A DNA stretch of 64,000 bases, from NCBI GenBank assembly GCA_011503125.2, contig WWBZ02000001.1, forward strand, positions 2,728,001 to 2,792,000. Direction: 5' to 3'. The position numbers and the translations under genes are program-made. Below, one piece after another: positions 48,410 through 62,600 of this stretch. Origin of the DNA: Botryosphaeria dothidea (lineage: Eukaryota; Ascomycota; Dothideomycetes; Botryosphaeriales; Botryosphaeriaceae). Each line of letters starts with the position of its first letter. Within the stretch, counting starts at the first letter, position 1. The notes under the pieces are model-generated. The model ran no database searches. It saw only the letters and a list, made by a program, of their open reading frames with translations, and was not told the DNA's origin.

Positions 48410-49152
48410 GGTGGGGGCGCATGGACGCTTCTCTTGGGCGCGGGCGTGGATGAAGGTCGGAGCTGCTGGTGCTGGAGGTCGGCGGCGGGCAAGCAGCAGG
48501 AGCTCCGCGGGGCGCACGCGCCTCCGGGGCGGAGAAGCAGGCGGAACGCGGCCTGCCAAGCACTGCGTGCCCACGAAAAAACCACGCCCCGGCGGACGCC
48601 AGCAACGTCGGGCTTTTTCGTGCGGGAAAGCGTCTCCGGCCTGCGCGGGCGCCCCGGGAGGCGCGATCGAGCAATAACTGCCGTCAATGGCAACTCTGGC
48701 TCTCGCGGCGACGGGCCCAGGCGCTCAGCACGTCCTCGAATGACCCATCTACCCCGGACTCGACCCGAACTCGGCAAGTGTACGTACCGAGCCTGTTGAA
48801 ACTTTCGTCGCTCTCGTCCGCTCCCTTCAGCAAACACTTAAAGCTGCCCTCCGTCCTCGTTGCAAATCCAAAAGCCCGCATTGGCAGTGTGCAGTGGGCC
48901 CTGAGCGACTATCTCCCACGTCACCGCGATTACTCGTCCGAAACCGGCATCCTGGCCACCCCGCGCCGCCTCTTAAGCCTCTACCCCTCCCTCACGTCGG
49001 CCGCCAACCTGGCTTCCCGAGCGCGTCCACGTCTAAGTCTCATCGAGAGACATTTAGACGTTAAACCTCCCCTCAACACCCCATACTCGACCGATCGTGC
49101 TGCACGACCCGACAACGACCTGCCTACCGCTCACCAAGACAACAAGCCCGTC
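48410..49152. promoter_or_regulatory. Divergent promoter region between VPS29 and the aminotransferase
   Basis: The start codons are 743 bp apart. The plus-strand frame leading into the aminotransferase is open across most of this region but has no in-frame ATG; an out-of-frame ATG lies at 48740. I treat it as promoter plus leader. Confidence 0.45.
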
Positions 49153-50463
49153 ATGTCCTCCCAAGCACCCCACTCCACTCTGCTCATCCCGGGCCCAATT
49201 GAGTTCGACGATGCCGTTCTCCAGGCCATGAGTCACTACAGGTACGATCTTCTCCGCAACGCCCGGTCGCACCCACCTCCACCTGCCTGTTGCTCCCGAC
49301 ATGCACCGATTGAGCCGTCACTGACAAGAAACGCTATGCAGCGAGTCGCACGTTGGCGCGCCTTTCGTCGCGGTTTTCGGCGAGGTTCTCTCTATGCTTC
49401 GGAAGCTGTTCCAAACGACCAACCCCGCATCTCAGCCATTCGTCATCTCCGGTTCGGGAACACTAGGATGGGACCAGGTCGCCGCCAACTTGACGGAGGC
49501 CGGCGATGAGGTGTTGGTTCTCCACACTGGATATTTTGCGGATTCCTTCGCCGACTGCTTTGACACCTACGGTGCTAAGGCTACTCAGCTGAAGGCTCCC
49601 ATTGGTGACCGTCCGCAGCAGGATGCTGTTGAGAAGGCGCTCAAGGAGAAGAAGTACAAGTTGATCACTGTCACTCACGTCGACACCTCCACTGGCGTCC
49701 TCAGCGACATCAAGTCTCTGGCCGAGCTGGTCCACCGTGTCAGTCCCGAGACCCTGATCGTCGTCGATGGTGTTTGCAGTGTTGGTTCGGAGGAGATCCG
49801 GTTCGACGACTGGGGCATCGATGTTGTCCTCACCGCCAGCCAGAAGGCCATCGGCTGCCCGGCCGGTCTCAGTATCGTGATGGCTTCCGGACGCGCCATT
49901 GAAACGTTCAAGGCCAGGAAAACGAAGCCCACCTCTTACTTCGGCTCCTGGAAGAACTGGTTGCCCAGTATGTTACCCCTCGTTTCTCCTGAACCACGAG
50001 ATAATACTAACAGTCCACAGTCATGCAAAACTACGAGGCTAAGAAGGCTTCCTACTTTGCTACCCCCTCTCCTCAGCTCGTGCGCGCTCTCCACACATCT
50101 TTGACTCAGATCCTCTCGTCTCCTCTCGACGAGCGTTTCGCTCGCCACAAGGCTGTCTCGCAGAAGATAAAGCAGACTGTCGCCTCTATTGGTCTGAAGC
50201 AGCTTGCTGAGAAACCCGAGAACCAGGCCAACGGCATGACTGCGATCTATCTTCCAGAGGGCATCGCAGCAGCTCAGATCCTTCCCAACCTCCTCCAGAA
50301 GGGCGTCATCTTTGCCGGTGGCCTCCACAAGGAGATTGCCACCAAGTACATCCGGTTCGGCCACATGGGTGTTAGTGTCACTGACTCCAAGCGGGACGAT
50401 ATCGACCGTGCTCTTGATGCACTCAAGTCTGGGCTGTCAGAGGCTGGCTACAAGGCGCCCTAA
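49153..50463 (+). CDS. agx1: Alanine:glyoxylate aminotransferase (AGX1/AGXT type)
   Basis: Three exons (49153-49241, 49342-49967, 50021-50463) with introns of 100 and 53 nt give 385 residues, the family length. The enzyme is a PLP-dependent class V aminotransferase that makes glycine from glyoxylate with alanine as donor. The motifs are LIPGPIEFDD, MSHYSESHVGAPFVAVFGE, GSGTLGWDQVAANL, THVDTSTGVLSD, VVDGVCSVGSEE and the PLP-lysine motif LTASQKAIGCPAG (Lys near residue 198). A conserved Arg lies near the end in YIRFGHMG. The C-terminus (YKAP) is not a PTS1 signal, so peroxisomal import by that route is unlikely. The upstream open frame could encode a presequence only from a non-ATG start. Confidence 0.95.
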
Positions 50464-51015
50464 ACGGGCCATTAAAAAGCACACGAATTTGTCGTTTGGG
50501 GCCTCGTCACGATTAAAATGTTTACTTCGAAGCGCTTCCTACGTAGACCTGAAGACCGAAGATACAATGAATACATATGTACATACGATTCAAAATTGCA
50601 TCGCTGAGTTTCCTCCACCTTTCTTCCTTCGGGGCAGGCCTCGAGTGGCACATGCGTCTTTTTGCCTATTCGGGAAATGTTTTTCGTCGAACCGGGCTTG
50701 CATACTGGGCAAGCTTTAGGGTGTCCCGAACGGCTCCGTAGGTCGAGTTTATGCGAACGTGCATTTACCCCGCCAGCAAGATGACGAATCGCTCCGCACA
50801 CTTGCCTGGCAAGCAAGGTCTTTGAGTAATAGAGGACTTGCAGCAAGAATGAACATGGTTTTCACGGGCTACATTGTTCAGTTTCAGCAGGTCTGTCCGC
50901 TTGTCGACTAGAGGTGGACCGGGCCACAACTGGCCAAAACAGATGGTTTCCCCAGACCCCTGGTTCCTTCCAGACCTCCGAAAGGAAAACAAAGCAAAAA
51001 TATCGGGCTGTTATG
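50464..51015. other. Intergenic, 0.55 kb
   Basis: 3' flank of the aminotransferase and downstream flank of the tRNA. No gene seen. Confidence 0.5.
50996..51000 (-). terminator. RNA polymerase III terminator of tRNA-Ser
   Basis: Five T residues on the minus strand, 15 nt downstream of the tRNA 3' end, the usual signal for polymerase III termination. Confidence 0.7.
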
Positions 51016-51119
51016 CGACACCTGTGAGATTCGAACTCACGCTCCCGAAGGAACTGGCTTACAGCTTCTTCCGACTCGAAAGTAGCAGGCCAGCGCGTTA
51101 ACCACTCCGCCAAAGTGCC
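51016..51119 (-). tRNA. tRNA-Ser(GCT) with a 23-nt intron
   Basis: The minus strand folds as a class II tRNA. The 7-bp acceptor stem (GGCACTT with AGGTGTC, including wobble pairs) carries discriminator G. The D stem is GCG/CGC, the anticodon stem CTGGC/GCCAG, then a long variable arm and T stem GTGAG/CTCAC with loop TTCGAAT. The anticodon GCT is at 51086-51084. The intron (51082-51060) begins one base 3' of the anticodon, the canonical site, and contains AGC that can pair with the anticodon. A-box (TGGCGGAGTGG) and B-box (AGTTCGAATC) promoter elements are intact. The mature length is 81 nt. Confidence 0.93.
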
Positions 51120-51606
51120 TATACACACACTGCGAGAGGCCTCAAAGCTCTCGGAGTATCCTTGATTGAAAGGACGGCCAACTTTTTAATTTATAATGTC
51201 CAATTTTCATTGTGAGTTCCGAAGACTTGGACCCCCTGTTTGCTTCCGGGATATCCAATAGTGTACATGATTGTGAGATCAAAAGATACAGGGAATTTAG
51301 CTCTGAGATCTAGCTAATGAGGATATGCTTGTTATGTGACGACTGTGTAGATGCGGAGAAATTCTCTGCGTGTAGTGACCTTGGTGCTCGGTGCCGAGGC
51401 CCTTATTTTTAGCTCCCGCCCAGTCTTGATCCAACGTCAACAGACGCTATTCCACATTAAGTATGACTGAAGGTGTACATACATCGGATGAAACACTGCT
51501 CAACATTCTTGCGTTCGGCCTCGTTGCTCTCAGAACCATTCACAAGACACAATATGCTAAAGAAAATTCCCTCCTAACATGAACTACAGCCCCCGAATGT
51601 ACGCCA
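51120..51606. other. Intergenic, 0.5 kb
   Basis: Upstream flank of the tRNA and 3' flank of the aldolase gene. AT-rich, no gene seen. Confidence 0.5.
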
Positions 51607-52798
51607 TCACACCCTTACGAAATCCGGATCTTCCGTCTGAGCCACTTCCTCGTTCCTATACAACCCATGAGTTCTCACCTCCTGCACCCACAGTCCCCAC
51701 GACCTGTCCACCGTGTCCTTATTCATCGTCCACGTTCCCTCCCTCTCGTCCTCGTTTAGGTAGAGCAGCCCCGAATCCTCTTCTTCCTCATCCTCCCATC
51801 CTGAACGGGCGGCTTTTTTGCTCTGCCCCCACACCGCGCCCCTCCCGATCATGTCGCCGATGTTGAACGCGTTCTGGATCAGCAGCGCCGACGTCTGCGT
51901 GCGCGCGGCCGCGGCGGTGTAGACCGCCTGGAACACGGCGCCCCGGACGGACGCGCTGGCCGTCGTGAAGCCGTGGCCGCGCATGAGCAGCGTGGTGTGC
52001 GAAGGGAGCGGGTGGACGTTGGGATCGATGGCAGACGGGGACGAGAGGGACGAGTCGATATTTGCGAGCGTCGTGACGGCGTGGTCGGTGCTGAAGACGG
52101 AGGCGAGCGAGCCGCCCAGGCGCGTGTTGCGGACGAGGAGGTCGCGCCGGTCTTCGGGCGTGTAGTGCGGTGAGATATCCCAGACGGGGACCGGGGAGCC
52201 TGGGAGGTGATGGTTAGTGGGGGCTTTGGTAGGTGGTCTGAGAGGGTGCGGTAGGTTTGGTATTATGGAGGAGGAGCGAGAATGCAGGATGCGATTGAGA
52301 GGCACGACGTACTGAGGAAGCCAGACATGTGTATTGTCGGCTTGAGGGGTACGCTGCTGACACAGTACGGTAATACGTCTGCGCAATGGCTGAGAATGAC
52401 GCTGGTGACTCCTGGATATCTCTTCAAGATCTCGCTGTGGATACAGCGCTCCGAATATCCGGGCTTCGCATTCGGGTCAACAGGAGAGGCATCGGAGACG
52501 TTATATTCTATGACATCGGCTCGTGAGGAAATCAACGCAGGGGCGAGGTTTTGAGACATGAAGAATGTGGACGGGTTTTGCGGATTGCGGACGGAGATAT
52601 GGCCGTAAGCATCGACAACGCCATGATGGTGGAGGATGTGCGACGCATCAATGAAGGTGGTGTATAATGTATCGAGGTTCGGGTCATTCTGCCATTTTTA
52701 CTTCTTTGGCTTGTTTGGTTGCACTGCAGAAACGATGCGATGCACATTACCCCGCGTTTCATTGAGGAGAAGAGTTCGGAGATGGCGCGCGTCGTCAT
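51607..52798 (-). CDS. Class II aldolase/adducin-domain protein
   Basis: Three exons (52798-52751, 52688-52313, 52199-51607) with introns of 62 and 113 nt give 338 residues. The fold of class II (zinc) aldolases is seen in ASHILHHHGVVDAYGHISVR, MSQNLAPALIS, CIHSEILKRYP, VILSHCADVLPY and LLMRGHG. His residues in the HSE, SHC and RGHG motifs are candidate metal ligands. Family members split sugar phosphates or decarboxylate and epimerise related substrates; many fungal ones are unassigned. The substrate here is unknown. The short first exon (16 residues) is chosen because its donor GTAATG gives a 62-nt phase-0 intron. A Glu/Asp run and a Trp-rich C-terminus extend beyond the usual domain. Cytosolic, since no signal peptide is seen. 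Confidence 0.85.
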
Positions 52799-53616
52799 CC
52801 AATCTCTTCCCGATCTTTCCCCGCATATGGATTAAAGGTTGCTTCCTCTCTATGTCTACCGCTTTAATTCGTTTCTCTGCGCCATGTTCTGTCTAGGCTG
52901 AGTAGCAACAACACCTTTCCCATGTCCGGGTGGGCAAAAGAACCATTCAATGGAGAGCCCTGCTTTCTCAAGTACGGTTGTCCACTGACTTTTGGTTCTT
53001 TCCATTCTACACGTGTGTATCATCAGAAGCAAGCAAGGATCATCCTTCATCAGGAACAAATAATTCTTCGATAATTAGGTGGAATATCCCTAGTCCACTG
53101 CAACATTCGCATTTGCAAGAACTCGAAGGCAGTCTTCATCCGACATATTCGAACACCTTCGACATGTCAGCAAGCTGGAAACGAAAAAAGGCAACGGCTC
53201 AGTATGTGAGTGCAGGGCAACGTCAAAGATGGTAGGAGAGACACAATAATCTCACCATTCGTTCTGTGAGTCGTTGGTGCAATCGTTTGGAAGTCGCAGT
53301 CGGCCCGTGAAGCCTTCAACTTAGATGACTACGGGAGTATGTTTAACTGGAAGCACGTTGAAAGAGCAGTTGGGAACGAGATGGTCGGCTTAAGCATTGA
53401 CTCAGACGTGAGATACTAGGCTCCGACGAAATGACACGGCCTATGCTTCCACTCCGCACACTCAGGTATTCGAAGATCGAAAACGGTGACGCTCGCAGAT
53501 GAATACAACGGCTGGGGAGGTCTGAAGACAAACAGTTCCTTTACGCATCCTCCAAGAGTGGGAATATCTTCGCGCTTCGCACTTTGCTGCTTGTCTGAGC
53601 TGACCCCTTCCCATAC
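52799..53616. other. Intergenic, 0.8 kb
   Basis: Aldolase promoter and 3' flank of the small secreted protein gene. Lower GC than the neighbouring genes; no gene seen. Confidence 0.45.
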
Positions 53617-54202
53617 TCAAGCTCTTTTCCAGCATTTCAGACTACTGGTCAAGTCGTTGAACTTCGTGCCGACCAGATCTGAAGAACCAGGCCAAAGCAT
53701 CTGGTCAACGAGACCGGTGCAATCATTGCTCCTTGGTGTATATCAGACAACATCTCAGACCGAATACAGAAAAAGGCTTACACGTATATCCCACAAATTG
53801 CATCTTTCGCTGGTTGGATGGACGAGATCTTGTTGGACCTGGTTCGAAATAATCAGCACTATTAGATGGCGATAGGGTCACCAAGGAGGCGTTTCCAGAA
53901 TGGCCGGTGTGAGAAAAACTGGATTACACCCACCAATCGGCGCCGAAAGGTTGACAGAAGTCAAATTGCCGGACAATGTAGTCGCAGCGTCCTTGAAAAT
54001 AGACGTCTTCGCATATAAGCACCTATGGTTTTCCAACGCAGTGTCAGTAAAAAAAAAAATTGATCCAGGTCTGCGAACGGTGTCGTACCCGGTAGAAGTT
54101 TGCATCTATTGAAGTAGTGTTTTTATCATCTGCGTTGGTTGGAAGCGCGCGGACCATGTGCCCGACGAAAAAAAGAACGAAGAGCATATTTTGTAGAAGC
54201 AT
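53617..54202 (-). CDS. Small secreted six-cysteine protein (crystallin-like pattern)
   Basis: Four small exons, 54202-54089, 54022-53934, 53838-53782 and 53731-53617, join in frame to 124 residues. Introns of 66, 95 and 50 nt have GTACGA, GTGGGT and GTAAGC donors and CTGAC/CTGAT branch sites. Residues 1-20 form a signal peptide (hydrophobic LFVLFFVG core). Cysteines lie at 42, 51, 61, 83, 91 and 120, an even number that suits three disulfides. The segment around 41-53 (ICEDVYFQGRC) and DWSNKISSIQ at 67-76 resemble the repeat of beta/gamma-crystallin-like small secreted fungal proteins; this is inference. It has no membrane anchor or GPI-like tail. It sits in a gene-poor island between the aldolase and a small membrane protein. 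It could be a host- or environment-facing secreted protein; function is unknown. A different start at Met6 is possible. Confidence 0.75.
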
Positions 54203-55794
54203 TTTGCTGCCAGTACCCTTTGGTTGGGGATTGGATTGTAGACGCTTGGAGAGGAGTCGATCCAATCTACATTAAGGTGATGTCAACGAGTTATAAGCGG
54301 TCATGTTGCAGGAAATGATCAGTAGCAATCCGGAAATTTCGGCATCGCATGACCTGGCAGAGTGACGTTACCACAGGTGGAGGAGGCAAAGACTTGGTAA
54401 AGTCCATGAAATTTTCTTGCTGATGGGAGATCAAGACTAACCGGTCATTAGCGCAAGTCACGAAAGATTGTATCTCCGCGTCATCTGCTGCAGATATTGG
54501 TCAGTCCTTGGTATTTGGAGTGCTTTAACTACGTACAACCATGGTGAGGGCGCACAAAAAACACAAGTGGAGGTGAGCGGATTGTGGTTTCAGTCTTAGA
54601 AGGCAGGTAAGTCTGTGTACTGAGCACCAAGAATACCAGACCCCAATGATCCAACCACGACGGGGCAGTTTTCGGGATAGATGCTTCTGCTATGAATTAG
54701 TGCACTCTGCGGCCCTCTTCCAGTTCATGATCGGAGTCTTCGTGACGATGATGTGTACACACGTTTCGTGATTTCTGGTGCCCCTTGTCCAGGGATAGAG
54801 GCGTCGCACAAGGGCAAGGTTCCGCTTTGAAGAGACTAGTTCGTATGAATGACGTCTCATGGAGAGTTCATTGTCCATTCGACATGAGCTGAAAATTTGT
54901 GCTGGTGTTGTGATGCCGAAGGGTGAATATGTCATAACCCTTGCATCTTTCCCACACATGATTAATGAACAATGACGCTGATCAGATGTCTGTTCCTGGA
55001 GATTGTTAACGAGCCGTGATCAGTACCACTTAATGTATCTGAGAAACTAACGTGGTCTTACGAGTGCGACATGGTGCTCACTTGATGGCCGGCTGAGCCC
55101 GTACCGAACAACAGTTGTTCCCAAATATGCCCGGTCTGCTGGCAGACTTGGACGAAAGCAAATCCCTCACATGGTCATCCGCAAGAGGGAAAATCGGTTT
55201 GATGCTCAGGGATACCAGCTGCACGCATCCCAACGGGAATGGCCATATAGCAAGATAGGACGGAGATAAGTTAAAAGAAAACTTTGTTCATGAGTAATTT
55301 GACACCCAAAGGGCAAAAGAGGAAAGAGTAGTTAGGCCATCGCCAAAGGATATGGCAATAAATCGACAAAGAGAGAAATTTCCTCATCGGGAAAGATGTG
55401 GCTCCAAAAACTGCGGGGAACGTGTTGTGGCGGTTGGACGGCTCCCTCTGGTAAAAGGCAAGAGGATGATGAGTTTCCAGCCTACCACGCCCCGACAAAT
55501 GAATTCGCTGAATCAAACTATAAGGTTACAGCAAAAGCCGTTGGGTGATAGTTGCTGACGGTGAGTTGGCTGTTGTAACGTTTCCGTACTCACCGAAAGC
55601 ATGACAGCATAGTAGAAATGACGGCTCTAACGATGTGAGCTACGTTTGAACATTGCCTGCACGCTTTTGAATGCTCCCTTAAAAACTCCAGCCCTACCTC
55701 CAATGGTATCCCAAAGTATTAAGATTCCAGGTCCATTGGGTACCTGAACTCAGTCAACCTCCATGCGATCATTTATGCTTGCTTTCGTTCACTT
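54203..55794. other. Gene-poor island, 1.6 kb
   Basis: Upstream region of the secreted-protein gene. Lower GC, only short frames (up to 89 codons) without recognisable domains. It may contain regulatory sequence or degraded DNA. Confidence 0.45.
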
Positions 55795-56252
55795 TTATCC
55801 CCTTCTCTCCTGCTTGATCTTCTCCAAAGCCTCTTCGTCAGCAGATTTTCCGCTGGAAGGTCCTCGGGCTTCCCTGCTCGACTGGATCTTGTCCTTACTG
55901 AAGAGAGCCTCCTTCAGCATTGAGGACTCGGATACCTGGTCAGCTTGACCGTGACGGCGTCGCGACTCGTTCTTCCAGCTTATTTGGCCGCCGTCGGCCT
56001 CGCGGTGCTTCTGGGCGTTGAGCTTTGCAGCGCGGATAGAGGTGCGGGTGTAGATGAAGAGGAGGCCAGCCATTGTGAAGGCGGCCAACGGAGCCATCAT
56101 GGTCTACAAGCATCAGCGAAGGCGGTTCAGAGATGGGAGAGCGGGCACGCGCTGACCCTTCCATTGAACTTGAAGGAGCCCGGCGGACGGGTCGGGCGAG
56201 AGGCCTCGTTGAGCTTGTCGGGGCCGCGGGGAATGGATTGACGACCACCCAT
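55795..56252 (-). CDS. Small single-span membrane protein, function unknown
   Basis: Two exons (56252-56157, 56103-55795) with a 53-nt intron (GTCAGC donor, CTGAT branch, GTAG acceptor) give 134 residues. The N-terminal 33 residues are polar and Pro-rich (SIPRGPDKLNEASRPTRPPG). One membrane span follows at about 35-51 (MAPLAAFTMAGLLFIYTR). The rest is a charged helix with ADGGQISWKNES and a Lys/Glu-rich end. There is no cleavable signal peptide. I recall similar short conserved proteins in other Pezizomycotina but no characterised one. Mitochondrial or ER membrane is possible. It is divergently placed from glutathione reductase, 685 bp between starts. Confidence 0.75.
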
Positions 56253-58393
<2,141 letters not shown>

Positions 58394-59603
58394 ATGTAGA
58401 AGAGACTGGAGGTAGATGATATCCCAAAAGAAGAAAGAATTGGTTTTGGATGAAATTAGCGTTACTTATTTTTGTTCCTATGGAAGGTCTGTGTGACAGG
58501 ACGGCAAAGTGAATCTCGAACAGCCTGAAGAAAGCCTTGCTGCATGGGTGGACGAATCTAGCCAGGTTGACTCTGGCAGGTGGCTGTGAAGGCAGGATTG
58601 AGGTCGTACACACAGCAGACTGACGCCATGTGCCAAGTAGGTGTTCGCGCACTCGAGCGCCCTGGATTTCCGCAAAAACCCGGCCACCTCCTTTCTCCCC
58701 ATCACTCCCCACCCTGTCGTCGCAGTCACAGGAGCCAAGCGTTCCTGATGTCTCGGAAGTTGCTCAGTGAAGGCAATCCACTTGATTTCCTCAACGTCCA
58801 TGCTTGCCAAGCGCGAGCCGCCGATCTTTGGTCACCCAGCTCAATAGATCTCCGAATGAAGCAAGTTACCCAGCAAAGTGTCGAGTTTCTGTGCCAATAT
58901 CGACTATTGCGATGTTCGTGATCTGGTCACCCTTGGGCAAAACAGGAGCCTTAACTTTGGGTTACAATTTCCTTCGTACGGCAAGCCTCTTTGCTCCACA
59001 GGTTTTAGCGTCTCAAATTAATGAGGCACAGGAGATTAGTAAGACCCAATGCAAGCCTAGTGTTGCCTTCTCAAAATGGCAGTCTGCGATACCGTTCGAT
59101 CGTGGGTCGACCCACGCTCCAGCCGGGCTCGAGTTCAACTCGCCTCAAAGGCCATGAGGATACGGCCGAGGAGATGTCAAATCTTAATCGAAGAATGTCG
59201 CTTCCTGCGCAAGTCTAGTGGTTCCCTGCTGTGGCTGGGTAAGGGAAGAGCTCTGTCATTCGTCATCCCTTACCGGATACATTCCCTCGAACCTCCCGCG
59301 TCGCCTTGTCCCGCATTCCTGAGAACTCAACCACCAAAGCCACTTAGCAAGATGGCTACGCAAGGGCTGGACGCCAGGACGCGCTGGACGCGTTTCAGCG
59401 CGTACTTTCGCCTCTTCCATCAGCATGTCTGACCCTCGCCACGAATGTCTCGCCGCGCAAGCTGGCCTCAGATAGTGGCAGGAAGACGTTTGCTGACGGG
59501 CGCACCGGGTTTTTTCCTTCCTGACTTTTGCAGTCCATCTCTTCTCGTTCAATTTCCAGAGCAACGGCTTCCCCAACAGTCAGAGGACAACGGACGACCT
59601 GGC
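58394..59603. other. Intergenic, 1.2 kb
   Basis: 3' flank of glutathione reductase and promoter/leader of the AXL2-like gene. A perfect palindrome GTGGGTCGACCCAC lies near 59103. No gene recognised. Confidence 0.5.
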
Positions 59604-62600
59604 ATGACGCTGTGCGCGGTGATTCTGTTGCTTGCTGTAGCAACAGAAGCAGTGCCGACAGTATCGTTTCCAATTAATTCACAGGTCCCACCAGTCGCGC
59701 GGGTGTCACAGCCATTCAATTTCGAATTCTCTCCCGGTACTTTCACAACACAATCTGGATCTCTCGAATACAGTCTATCTGGATCTCCTGCATGGCTTTC
59801 TCTAGATTCGCCGAACCGCAGACTCTACGGAACTCCTACAGAAAAGGATGTTGGAGCCATAGCGTTCACCATGATTGCCGAGGATGGCACAGGCTCTACG
59901 CCTATGCAAGCAACTCTAATCGTCTCTTCCAACCCGGCGCCAAAGTTGAACATTGATCTCACGGATCCACTGTCAAAAGCCGGGAAGCTGTCCGGACCGC
60001 AAAGTTTGTCTCTTCAACCCTCCAAGCAATACAGCATCCAATTTCCTGCGGATACTTTTACCTTAACTTCGACAACAGACCTTACGTACTATGCCACTCT
60101 AAGTGACAGATCGCCGTTACCCTCTTGGGTCAGTTTTGACTCAGATTCCATGGTCTTTTCTGGAACAGCGAGCGCATCGCCACAGACTGTAGACTTGATG
60201 CTGATCGCTTCGGACGCGACTGGGTTCACCGGTGCCTGGGTTTTATTCACTTTGTCCGTCAGCGCTCACCAGCTTGTCTTTACGAACGTCGAACAGATAG
60301 TCAATGTCTCGGCCGGATCTGAAGTGAGCATCACAAACCTGCGGGATCAACTCAGTATCGATGGAAAGCCTCTGTCCAATTCCGATCTCAAGAATGCTAC
60401 TGCCAACCCTCCTGACTGGCTGTCATTTGATCCAAAGACTTTGGAAGTCAGGGGCACTGCGCCACCAAACATCAAGTCGACCAGCTTCACAGTTTCTGCA
60501 GCGGACAAGTTCGGGGATGTAGCAAACACTACGGTGCAACTCACCAGCCAGGCCACCCTGTTCAGGGGCGAGGTCGGTAATTTGAACGCTATCATCGGCG
60601 AACCTACCAAATTCGATCTCAGTACAGTGGTGGTCAAGCAACCTGATCTTCAAGTCGAGGTGGATCTCGGTACGGCAGCGCAGTGGCTTCACTTCGACGA
60701 AAGCTCGCTCACTATTGAAGGAGAGATACCTGCGTCAGCAACACCACAGATCATCCAAGGGAGCATCGAGGTGACTGCTGCCAAAGGATCACAAAGCAAT
60801 TCGGAATCTTTCGATATCGTGGTAAAGACAGCAACTACGACTAGCTCAAACGGTAGCACTCCACGCTCAGCATCTCCAACAACTGACCCAAGCACTGCCG
60901 CTGAGACATCAGTAACAGGGATGGCAAGTCCACCTTCAAAGAAGGCACCGACAAACAATGGCGCCATAATCGCAGTATCGGTGGTCTGTGTAGTGATTGC
61001 AATTATTGCGCTTGTCTTGGGTTATTTGCTCTTCAGGCGCAGCAGGCGCTCAGGAAGACCTGATTCCCCCAGACGCAGAAAGGAGGATATATCCAGGCCG
61101 ATATATCACGAGGATGAATGGCAGACGGCAGAGGATTCGTTCACCGGAGACAGAGATGTGGAAAAGGGCCAAGGAACCGGACACCGGACAGGAGAATTGC
61201 CACCACACATCGGTACACCTTCTCCGTTGAAGAAGGCAATCACGGAAAGGAGAGGCATACGAGGTCATAAACACAAACCGTCTCACACCACTTCGATCGG
61301 GGAAGGCGACAGGGAGGTCTTACAAAGCGCCATTCATTCGGGGGATTGGAGCGTACCAGTCGGCGCTATACGGTCTTCACCTGTTTCTGTAGGAGTGGGG
61401 CCGAGTTCAAGGATGCCAGAGGATTCTCCCGCCAGGGGTCGTCGCTCCAGGCGTTCATTCAGAGTTCATCGAGATTCGCAAGACAGTTATGCACGAAGAA
61501 GTGCAGGCTTGCCGACAAGGCGGCGTATCCACGGTATGGGCCATGGAAGAGCTTCTTTTGGCTCTCCGTCGCGACGCTTCAGTTCACGACGCTCCCATGC
61601 AGCCAGTAGCTACAGCTCATTTAGTACTCTATCAACGGGCATGCTGTCAAACGGTCTGCTCTCCCCGACAGGGTCTCAATTCCCCGCACCGCCTCCGTCA
61701 CCCAGTACCACGAATCGATACTCCAATGCCGAGAACCGCAAAAGCGTTCGCATAGTCCCTGGGTCTCCAAATCTAGACAATTCAACGATCTTGGCGGATA
61801 CACGACCTCTGGACGAGCGCCGTCAGAGTTATATCCGCAATCGAGCTACTAGCAGGTCACCTTTCTTTGCCGCCCACGGATCATCTCGTGGATCATCCAG
61901 TCACCGTCCCTCGATGATCGGAACATTGGCGGAGTCCCTTGGTTCCGGCGATACGGAAGAGAACGCCGCCCAAACTCTTTCGCCTTCATCATTCTACGGC
62001 TCTCGTTCCACGACAGCGGGGGCCTTAGCCAGTCCAGCAGAGGAAAGACAGCGATTTCCTGGAAGTCTTCGTCGCAGACGCACTGGTAAGGGGCCTACAG
62101 CACGAGCATATTCTGGGTCCTCTTCTGCAGGAGACTCGCCTGTAAAATGGAGGTCCACAACTCAGGGGACCATCGGCCCCCTGACAGGGAATGCACCTGC
62201 AGAGAGCCCTCGAAGCAGCGTGATCCTTTCCGGCTTGAGCGACAGTGCATACACAACCACCGAAGGCACAGGAACAGAGCGGGAATACAGCAATGGTCGC
62301 TCTCTTGTCGACGACCCCATGGATATCGATGACCCAGAGGAACTGCGCACCCCAAGCGATGAAGGCGGCAGTAATGGATCAAGCGATGGTCCAGCATACC
62401 GGCCCGGGGCCTTCATGACTTCCCCTCTCAGCCCTTCAGCTCTCAAGATCAAGAAGCAGCAATCTCCTCCACCCTCAACCCCGCACCGTACTCCCTCCCG
62501 TCCATTGTCTTTCGGCAAGGAGAACGATAAACCCCTTGCCCTCCACCGGCGCACGCCGTCTCCCACAAAGTCCTTCAAGTCGGCCATCACCACCAGCCCC

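Noticed and set aside
48472..49152. Upstream in-frame extension of the aminotransferase as a mitochondrial presequence
   Set aside because: It contains no in-frame ATG and an out-of-frame ATG precedes the main start; the ATG at 49153 gives the standard family N-terminus.
59085..59160. Possible tRNA from a GTTCAACTC B-box match
   Set aside because: T-arm and acceptor stems do not pair and no A-box is at the right distance.
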